A DNA stretch of 15,435 nucleotides from the NCBI GenBank assembly GCA_022561255.1, contig JADFRO010000026.1:1-15435 (forward strand). The letters are read 5' to 3'. Source of the DNA: Planctomycetota bacterium (lineage in GTDB: Bacteria > Planctomycetota > Phycisphaerae > UBA1845). Numbering within the stretch: the stretch's first letter is position 1; each line of letters begins with the position of its first letter. Shown here piece by piece: positions 7,312 to 12,367 of this stretch. The notes below the pieces were generated by a model. It was not told the DNA's origin and did no database searches. It saw nothing but the letters and a program-made list of their open reading frames with translations. The translations under genes and the position numbers were made by a program.

Positions 7312-8070
7312 ATGGACCGGACACGAATCTGGTCACGAATGGGGCGGTGGTTCAAGGCTGCAGAGACTCCATCTGATCTAACGGCTCCGTCCGGCGATGA
7401 CGGCAGCGGACACGGCGATTCCTTGCCTTTCGCAAGCGACCTATCGTCGCCTGAGACAGCGATCGAGCCCAAGACGCCGGCGCCGTCGCGATTCCGCCTG
7501 TCGAGGACCAATGCCGCCATCGAACGCCTCGAAAAGGAATATGGCCGCGTTGTTGGGCTCATCGAGTCCGTGCAGACGCACATGGAGCGCCAGGGTGAAC
7601 GATCCGAGGTCATGGCCGGCGCGCTGACTCGCCTGGCTGAAAGCCTTGACCATCTGCCCGACGCTTCGACGAGTCAGCTCGGCATGTTGTCCAAGATCAG
7701 TGAGCAGTTGGATGTGGACGCCGCCTGCGCCATACGCATCGAGGAGGGGCTCTCACAACTGCCGTCGCTCGCTGATGCGCAGCGGGAGGCGATGGTAGCC
7801 GTCGCTCGGCAGGTCGAAACGTCGCGCGAATCGACGGAGCGCGTCGCGGATTCTCTCGATGTTTGCCAACAGAGTATGGCACAGCTCGGTGACGCCACGA
7901 TGGCAACAGAGCGGGCGGCGACACAGTTGTACCGTGACACTTCCGCTCGCGACGAAAAGCTGGCGTCGATTCTTCAGGAGCAGACTCGAAGGCTGACCTT
8001 GTTCGCTTACGCGGCGCTCACGTTGGCTGTTGTCGCCGTCGTCGTCGGAGTAGTTGCGCTGACGCGCTAG
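7312..8070 (+). CDS. coiled-coil protein with C-terminal membrane anchor
   Basis: 252 residues; the start has GGAG 8 nt upstream. I recognise no named family. The first ~60 residues are polar and probably disordered. From about residue 65 to 225 the sequence is a long, Glu/Gln/Arg/Ala-rich helix with heptad character (ERLEKEYGRVVGLIESVQTH; LTRLAESLDHL; ATERAATQLYRDTSARDEKL). Residues ~228-250 are a single strong membrane segment (FAYAALTLAVVAVVVGVVAL), with only a few residues after it, so the protein is tail-anchored with its coiled coil in the cytoplasm. It is followed after 44 bp by the PilT-type ATPase gene and probably co-transcribed with it, which suggests a membrane tether or regulator for that ATPase. 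This role is inference. It resembles the coiled-coil part of chemoreceptors only in general character; no receptor signalling tip was seen. Confidence 0.8.
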   Translation: MDRTRIWSRMGRWFKAAETPSDLTAPSGDDGSGHGDSLPFASDLSSPETAIEPKTPAPSRFRLSRTNAAIERLEKEYGRVVGLIESVQTHMERQGERSEVMAGALTRLAESLDHLPDASTSQLGMLSKISEQLDVDAACAIRIEEGLSQLPSLADAQREAMVAVARQVETSRESTERVADSLDVCQQSMAQLGDATMATERAATQLYRDTSARDEKLASILQEQTRRLTLFAYAALTLAVVAVVVGVVALTR

Positions 8071-8114
8071 CGCGGTACTGCTGATGCTTTGTTCGGCTCT
8101 GGGAGGAAGATGGC

Positions 8115-9245
8115 GTGTCCGGTTCCCTTTTATCGGCGAAAGAAACGGCGGAGCGGCTCTTCGCCGGTATGACGCAGCACGGAGCATCGGACCTGCACAT
8201 CAAGGTCGGCTATCCCCCTTACTACCGAATCGCCGGGCAGCTACGCAAACTGGACATGCCGCCGTTTCCCAACAGTGCCTTCATCGAGGAAATGCTCAGC
8301 GACATGATCCCGGAGGGGCGACTGGCGGAGTTTGAGCGCGACGGCGCACTCGATTTTTCTACGCGAGGTTCGACGGGCGATCGATATCGGATCAACGTCT
8401 ATCGCTCGACGGGTGAGACTCACGCCTCCATTCGCCACGTTCGCAGCGAGATTCCCGACTTTGAAGAGCTTCATCTGCCCAAGGTCTACAGCGACACAAT
8501 CGCCAACAGTTCCGACGGGCTCATTCTCATTAGTGGGGTGACCGGCTCGGGAAAGAGCAGCACGCTCGCCGCGATGATCGAATACATCAACACGGTTCAC
8601 AGCATGCACATCCTCACGATTGAGGATCCCGTCGAGTTCGTCTTTCGTCCGAAGAAGTCCATCATCTCGCAGCGCGAAATCGGAGTGGACGTGGCGAATT
8701 ATCACGATGCGTTGCGATCCATGGTTCGCCAGGATCCCGACTGTCTGATGATCGGCGAGCTACGCGATCGTGAGACGATGGTGGCCGCTCTCCAAGCGGC
8801 GGAAACCGGGCATTTGGTCCTCGGATCAATCCATGGCGCTGACGCCCAGCAGACCTTCACACGGATTCTTGAGTTCTTCCCCAGGGAGGAGCATCCGTTC
8901 GTGCGATCTTCGTTGGCGAGCAGCCTCCGGGCGATCCTGTGCCAGCGTTTGATCCCAGGAATCGAGGAGGACAGCCAATACCCCGCCACCGAAGTTTTGC
9001 TGAGGAACTCCGTCGTTCGCGACAAAATCCTGCACGAGGAAGATGAAGACATTCCCGCTATTATCGCTCAATCCGAAAACGAAGGGATGCGATCATTCGC
9101 CACGTCGCTGGTGGAACTCATCGAGACCGAGAAGATCCATTACGACACGGCTATGGAGTACGCTCCGAGTCGTGAGGCGCTCGGGTCGGCCCTCAAGGGG
9201 ATCAAGACCTCCGGTCAAAGCCTCGTGGGACGCGGACGTCGCTGA
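8115..9245 (+). CDS. pilT: PilT-type type IV pilus retraction ATPase
   Basis: 376 residues, starting at a GTG with GGGAGGA 7 nt upstream (8101-8107); the nearby ATG at 8110 is out of frame. N-terminal PAS-like domain with ASDLHIKVGYPPYYRIAGQL (24-43). RecA-like domain: Walker A GVTGSGKSS (141-149, Lys147), Asp box HILTIEDPVEFVF (165-177), Walker B DCLMIGELRD (209-218), His box TGHLVLGSIHG (231-241), then FTRILEFFP. This hexameric ATPase family powers pilus disassembly at the inner membrane; length and motifs match PilT rather than the larger PilB. The Walker B/His-box details (GELRD, GSIHG in place of the common GEMRD, STLHT) and the C-terminal region (RDKILHEEDEDIPAII in place of AIRNLIRE) show a divergent lineage, so a PilU-like role is possible. 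It is the second gene after the coiled-coil membrane protein. Its stop is 5 bp from the stop of convergent nnrD. Confidence 0.93.
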   Translation: MSGSLLSAKETAERLFAGMTQHGASDLHIKVGYPPYYRIAGQLRKLDMPPFPNSAFIEEMLSDMIPEGRLAEFERDGALDFSTRGSTGDRYRINVYRSTGETHASIRHVRSEIPDFEELHLPKVYSDTIANSSDGLILISGVTGSGKSSTLAAMIEYINTVHSMHILTIEDPVEFVFRPKKSIISQREIGVDVANYHDALRSMVRQDPDCLMIGELRDRETMVAALQAAETGHLVLGSIHGADAQQTFTRILEFFPREEHPFVRSSLASSLRAILCQRLIPGIEEDSQYPATEVLLRNSVVRDKILHEEDEDIPAIIAQSENEGMRSFATSLVELIETEKIHYDTAMEYAPSREALGSALKGIKTSGQSLVGRGRR

Positions 9246-9250
9246 TCACG

Positions 9251-10138
9251 CTACGACTCCGCATGCACGATTTCATGCTCCCCGAACGCTTCCGGAAGAT
9301 AGTCCAACACATCCGTCGCCGTAACCGACCAGCGGCCCAGCTCCTCAGCCGCATAGTCGCCGGCTAGCCCATGCAGGAACACGCCCAGGATCGCCGCCTC
9401 GAACGGCTCGACATTCTGTCCCATCAACGCCGCAATGACACCGGTGAGTACGTCGCCCATTCCGGCCGTCGCCATCCCGGAGTTGCCGGTCTCGTTCGTG
9501 AAAATCCGGTCGCCGTTCGTGACAATCGTTGCGCGCCCTTTCAAGACAACGCAACACCCGTAGGCGTCAGCCAGAGCGCACGCGGCCGCCTTTCGTGAAG
9601 CTGCCGTACCAGTTACCGTGAGATCAATGTTGCGAGCGCGGAGGAGGCGCTCGGCCTCGCCGGTGTGAGGCGTTAGAACGACGCGATGGGGAAGCGACGC
9701 GTGAACGTTGGGCGTGGCGGCCAGAAGATTGAGCCCGTCGGCATCGACAATCACCGGCCCCGAAAAGTCGGTCAACAGCGCCGCAACCGTTGCACCATCC
9801 AGCGAGTCGCCCAGTCCCGGTCCGATCGCCAAGACGTCGGCACCGAACTCGGCTGCGGCAGCTAGAATCTCCTCGGCGCTGGCTGGAAGCGCTCGCGCCG
9901 TGGCACACGGTGTGATTACCAGGACAGACGTACGGATCGCATCGGGTACGAGAAGCTGAACGAGGCCCGCTCCGCTTCGAAGCGCCGCGTTGGCCGCGAG
10001 GGCGGGGGCGCCGACCATCGTCACACGACCGCAGCATCCCCCCACCATGGTGATGCGCCCTACATCTCCCTTGTGAGCATCGTCCGAGCGACCGGGCAGT
10101 GCGGCGACTTCACGCGTGATGATCGGCTTGCTGCTCAT
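9251..10138 (-). CDS. nnrD: ADP/ATP-dependent NAD(P)H-hydrate dehydratase
   Basis: 295 residues, ribokinase-like fold (YjeF C-terminal domain family). The enzyme dehydrates S-NADHX/NADPHX back to NAD(P)H, a metabolite-repair reaction in the cytoplasm. Visible motifs: HKGDVGRITMVGG (22-34), AIGPGLG (104-110), VDADGLNLL (131-139), LTPHTGEAERLL (155-166), VVLKGRATIV (197-206) and GNSGMATAGMGDVLTG (218-233) with catalytic Asp229. The epimerase half (YjeF N-terminal domain) is absent, so this is the stand-alone dehydratase. Its ATG lies inside the last codons of larB (ATGA, 4-nt overlap), with GGAG 7 nt upstream within larB, so translation is probably coupled. Confidence 0.93.
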   Translation of the reverse strand: MSSKPIITREVAALPGRSDDAHKGDVGRITMVGGCCGRVTMVGAPALAANAALRSGAGLVQLLVPDAIRTSVLVITPCATARALPASAEEILAAAAEFGADVLAIGPGLGDSLDGATVAALLTDFSGPVIVDADGLNLLAATPNVHASLPHRVVLTPHTGEAERLLRARNIDLTVTGTAASRKAAACALADAYGCCVVLKGRATIVTNGDRIFTNETGNSGMATAGMGDVLTGVIAALMGQNVEPFEAAILGVFLHGLAGDYAAEELGRWSVTATDVLDYLPEAFGEHEIVHAES

Positions 10139-10917
10139 GGGGTTACTCCGTCGACTTTCCCGCGGGGAGCGATCCGTCGGTTGATCAATGCCGCTGTGTA
10201 GCCGGCACCGAACCCGTTGTCGATGTTCACAACCGTCACGCCCGATGCGCAGCTATTGAGCATCGCCAGCAGTGCCGCGAGGCCGTGAAAGCTAGCGCCG
10301 TAACCCACGCTTGTCGGTACCGCGATCACCGGGCAATCGACCAGGCCGCCGACGACGCTTGCGAGCGCTCCTTCCATTCCAGCGACGACAACGGCGACAC
10401 TCGATCGTTGCAGAGCGGCCGAGCTGGCAAGCAGTCGATGGATACCCGCCACGCCGACGTCGTAGAACGTCTCGGTGGTTTGATCCATGATCTCCGCGGT
10501 AACGCGCGCTTCCTCAGCGACGGGGAGATCGCTCGTTCCGGCTGAGACGATCGCGATCGTGTGCTCGCTCGCCAGCCGCTCCGTCTGTCGCAGCGTAATG
10601 GTCCGAGCGAGCTCGTGGTATTCGGCGTTGGGGATCTTTTTTGCAACGGCTTCATAGACGGCGCGATCGGCACGCGTCGCGAGTACGTTCGCACCGGTGG
10701 CGGCGTTTTTGTCAAAAATCGTGACGATCTGGTCGGCGGTCTTACCCTCACAGTAGATGACCTCTGAAAACCCGCATCGTATTGCGCGATGGTGATCCAG
10801 CTTGGCGAAACCCAGATCCTCAAACGGCAGCGATCGTAGACGCGAGATCGCCTCGTCCACCGACTGTTCTTGGTTTCGGACTGATTCGAGAAGCTCGCGA
10901 AGTGCTTGGGCGGTCAT
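10135..10917 (-). CDS. larB: LarB, nickel-pincer cofactor biosynthesis carboxylase/hydrolase
   Basis: 260 residues from the ATG at 10917; a TTG at 10947 would add ten residues but lies inside a likely promoter. LarB carboxylates the pyridine ring of nicotinic acid adenine dinucleotide and hydrolyses it, the first step to the nickel-pincer nucleotide cofactor of lactate racemase-type enzymes. Diagnostic stretches: GFSEVIYCEGKT, NVLATRA, VSAGTSDLPVAEEARVTAEI, YDVGVAGIHRLL, VVVAGMEGALASVVGGLVDC, VIAVPTSVGYGASF and NSCASGVTVVNIDNGFGAGY. Cys223 in NSCASG corresponds to the covalent-intermediate cysteine described for LarB. The C-terminal half has the AIR-carboxylase (PurE)-like fold. No larC, larE or larA is in the window. 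It lies 42 bp downstream of tsaD on the same strand and overlaps nnrD by 4 nt. Confidence 0.93.
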   Translation of the reverse strand: MTAQALRELLESVRNQEQSVDEAISRLRSLPFEDLGFAKLDHHRAIRCGFSEVIYCEGKTADQIVTIFDKNAATGANVLATRADRAVYEAVAKKIPNAEYHELARTITLRQTERLASEHTIAIVSAGTSDLPVAEEARVTAEIMDQTTETFYDVGVAGIHRLLASSAALQRSSVAVVVAGMEGALASVVGGLVDCPVIAVPTSVGYGASFHGLAALLAMLNSCASGVTVVNIDNGFGAGYTAALINRRIAPRGKVDGVTP

Positions 10918-10925
10918 GGCCCCAG

Positions 10926-10954
10926 AGTGTAGCGCGCCCTCCTCCAAGCCGCAA
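10926..10954 (-). promoter_or_regulatory. possible promoter giving (near-)leaderless larB mRNA
   Basis: Minus strand: TTGCGG (10954-10949), 17-nt spacer, TACACT (10931-10926). The start codon A of larB (10917) is only 9 nt after the -10 box, so the transcript would have a leader of about 0-3 nt. No usable Shine-Dalgarno precedes this ATG; the GGAGGAGGG upstream is about 21 nt away. Confidence 0.3.
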
Positions 10955-10959
10955 ACCGC

Positions 10960-12072
10960 TCAGGAACGGTCTTCCTCGGCAGGAGCGGTGCTTTCCACGG
11001 AAGCGTTGGCGTAGGCGTCGAGGTCCAGCGCCGCGCGATCACCCCGCTCGTATTGACGAAGTCCAAGCGCTGCGATCATACCCGCGTTGTCGGTGCAATA
11101 GGCGCGATCTGCGGCGCGGAAAGCCAGTTTCCGTTCGATGCAGCACGTCTCGAGCGCGCTACGCAGGACGTTGTTAGCCGCGACGCCTCCGCCCAGGACG
11201 ACGGAATTCAAGCCCGTCTTAGCCACCGCGAGCATCGTCTTTCGTACCAGCACGTCGACGACGGCCCGTTGAAAGCTCGCCGCTATGTCCGCGATGTTCT
11301 GCCGCGATCGCCCTTCGAGCCCCCCGCTGGTGCGACCGTTTCCGTGAACGTGATACAAAACAGCCGTCTTGATCCCCGAAAACGAGAAGTCCAGAGAATC
11401 CGGCGACAGCATCGTTCGCGGGAAATCGACAGCCTTGGGATCGCCCTTGCTTGCGATCTTCTCGATCTGTGGGCCGCCGGGGTAGGGCAATCCAAGAATC
11501 GTCGCGACTTTGTCGAACGCTTCGCCAGCCGCATCGTCGGTAGTCGCTCCCAGTAGCTCGATCGAAGTCGCATCGTCGATGCGAAACAGCGACGTGTGTC
11601 CACCGGAGACGACCAGACCGACGGCGGGCCACGGAGACTTCGCCGCCCCAATCGCAGGGCTGTAGGCGTGCGCTCGAATGTGGTCGACGCCTACCAGCGG
11701 CTTACTCCAAGCCCAACTCAGCGACTTAGCGGCTGTCACGCCTATAAGAAGCGCTCCGACCAATCCCGGCCGGTTTGTGACGGCGATGACGTCGATGTCC
11801 TCGGGGCGACGGTTCGCGACGGCCATAGCCTCTTCGATAACCGAGTCCAGCCGTTCGATGTGGGCACGCGAAGCAATTTCCGGTACGACACCGCCGTACT
11901 TGGCATGTAAATCGACCTGCGACGCGACGACATTGCTGAGTACCCGGCAAGGGCAGTTGCCCCACCGCAGGTCGTCGCTCTCCGTAGGAGCTTCGCTCTC
12001 CGCAGGAGTGGAGGTCACGATGGCTGCGGATGTTTCGTCGCAGGAGGTTTCAATGCCAAGGACGGTTGTCAT
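10960..12072 (-). CDS. tsaD: TsaD, tRNA t6A37 threonylcarbamoyltransferase, with repeat-derived insertion
   Basis: 370 residues from the ATG at 12072-12070, where the family's conserved N-terminus begins (MTTVLGIETSCDETSAAIV). The open frame extends to 12441 but that part is only translated repeats. TsaD, with TsaB/TsaE, transfers the threonylcarbamoyl group to A37 of ANN-decoding tRNAs. Motifs: HAKYGGVVPEIASRAH, RPGLVGALLIG, metal-binding His-x3-His in DHIRAHAYSP (131-135), VSGGHTSL, FDKVA, FSFSGIKTAV, LGGGVAANN and CTDNAGMIAALG. Oddity: between AIV (17-19) and LSNVV (45-49), where orthologues have about 8 residues, this protein has about 25, including PAESEAPTES, coded by copies of the local 18-bp repeat. 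The extreme C-terminus (TAPAEEDRS) is also repeat-like. All core motifs are intact, so it is probably active. It is the first gene of a possible tsaD-larB-nnrD unit and is divergent from the FG-GAP gene. Confidence 0.94.
   Translation of the reverse strand: MTTVLGIETSCDETSAAIVTSTPAESEAPTESDDLRWGNCPCRVLSNVVASQVDLHAKYGGVVPEIASRAHIERLDSVIEEAMAVANRRPEDIDVIAVTNRPGLVGALLIGVTAAKSLSWAWSKPLVGVDHIRAHAYSPAIGAAKSPWPAVGLVVSGGHTSLFRIDDATSIELLGATTDDAAGEAFDKVATILGLPYPGGPQIEKIASKGDPKAVDFPRTMLSPDSLDFSFSGIKTAVLYHVHGNGRTSGGLEGRSRQNIADIAASFQRAVVDVLVRKTMLAVAKTGLNSVVLGGGVAANNVLRSALETCCIERKLAFRAADRAYCTDNAGMIAALGLRQYERGDRAALDLDAYANASVESTAPAEEDRS
10966..10986. repeat. degenerate single 18-bp-type repeat at the 3' end of tsaD
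   Basis: The core CTCGGCAGGAGCG differs by one base from the consensus CTCCGCAGGAGCG. It codes the APAEED residues near the TsaD C-terminus, the same phase as the internal insertion of that protein. It may be an old, decayed copy or chance similarity. Confidence 0.45.
11961..12010. repeat. three 18-bp repeat units inserted in frame in tsaD
   Basis: The CCG anchor of the unit recurs at 11965, 11982 and 12000 (spacing 17 and 18). The two right-hand units read CTCCGTAGGAG and CTCCGCAGGAG, the left one is degenerate (ACCGCAGGTCGTCGCT). On the tsaD strand they code ESEAPTES-type residues within the extra ~20 residues of the protein. Confidence 0.8.
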
Positions 12073-12123
12073 CGGTTCGTCATGATTCGGTATCGTCTCT
12101 GGAACCTGTCGCTTCTTTGCGTC

Positions 12124-12225
12124 CTGAGCCGCGGGCTTCAGCCCGCGCGGACGCTCCTGCAGAGGGCGACGCTCCACCCTCGAGGTCACGCGAATCCCAA
12201 CGGCTCGGGGATTCGAACACAGAAG
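12124..12225. repeat. left arm of composite inverted repeat (hairpin C, unit B, hairpin A)
   Basis: Three modules in order. A hairpin with CGCGGGCT/AGCCCGCG stems at 12130-12147 (module C, 12124-12150). One 18-bp-type unit in reverse orientation at 12151-12172 (CTCCTGCAGAGGGCGACG). A second hairpin at 12191-12215 with CGAATCCC/GGGATTCG stems, extended to 12225 (module A). All three recur, inverted and in mirror order, at 12450-12587: module C is 25/27 identical, the B unit 21/22, and module A 28/35. This arm lies in the 295-bp gap between tsaD and the FG-GAP gene. Confidence 0.85.
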
Positions 12226-12235
12226 ACGGTACCGC

Positions 12236-12306
12236 GTCGTCCTCCGCAGGCGGGTCGCCTTCCGCAGGAGCTTCGCCCTCCGCAGGAGTGTCGTTCTCCG
12301 CACGCG
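12236..12306. repeat. four degenerate 18-bp repeat units
   Basis: The CCG anchor recurs at 12244, 12262, 12280 and 12298, exactly 18 nt apart. The two middle units carry the full CCGCAGGAG core; the outer ones are decayed. They are in forward orientation, in the non-coding part between tsaD and the FG-GAP promoter. Confidence 0.85.
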
Positions 12307-12315
12307 GGGCGGCGT

Positions 12316-12344
12316 TTGGGGATCGATTCTCGGGTTGGTATCAT
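12316..12344 (+). promoter_or_regulatory. extended -10 promoter for the FG-GAP gene
   Basis: TTGGGG (12316-12321), 17-nt spacer, TATCAT (12339-12344) preceded by TGG (TGn extension). Transcription would begin near 12351, just before the Shine-Dalgarno site at 12354, which supports translation from 12368. Confidence 0.5.
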
Positions 12345-12353
12345 AGCGGGACC

Positions 12354-12361
12354 AAAGGGGG
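12354..12361 (+). promoter_or_regulatory. Shine-Dalgarno deciding the start at 12368
   Basis: AAAGGGGG lies 6 nt before the ATG at 12368. No ATG, GTG or TTG in the same frame occurs close to the signal-peptide core, so this site is the main argument that the repeat-coded leader is translated. Confidence 0.5.
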
Positions 12362-12367
12362 TTTGTC

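Noticed and set aside
7155..7613. Upstream extension of the TPR gene on the minus strand
   Set aside because: A strong Shine-Dalgarno fixes the start at 7154 and the extension runs antisense through the start of the coiled-coil gene and its promoter.
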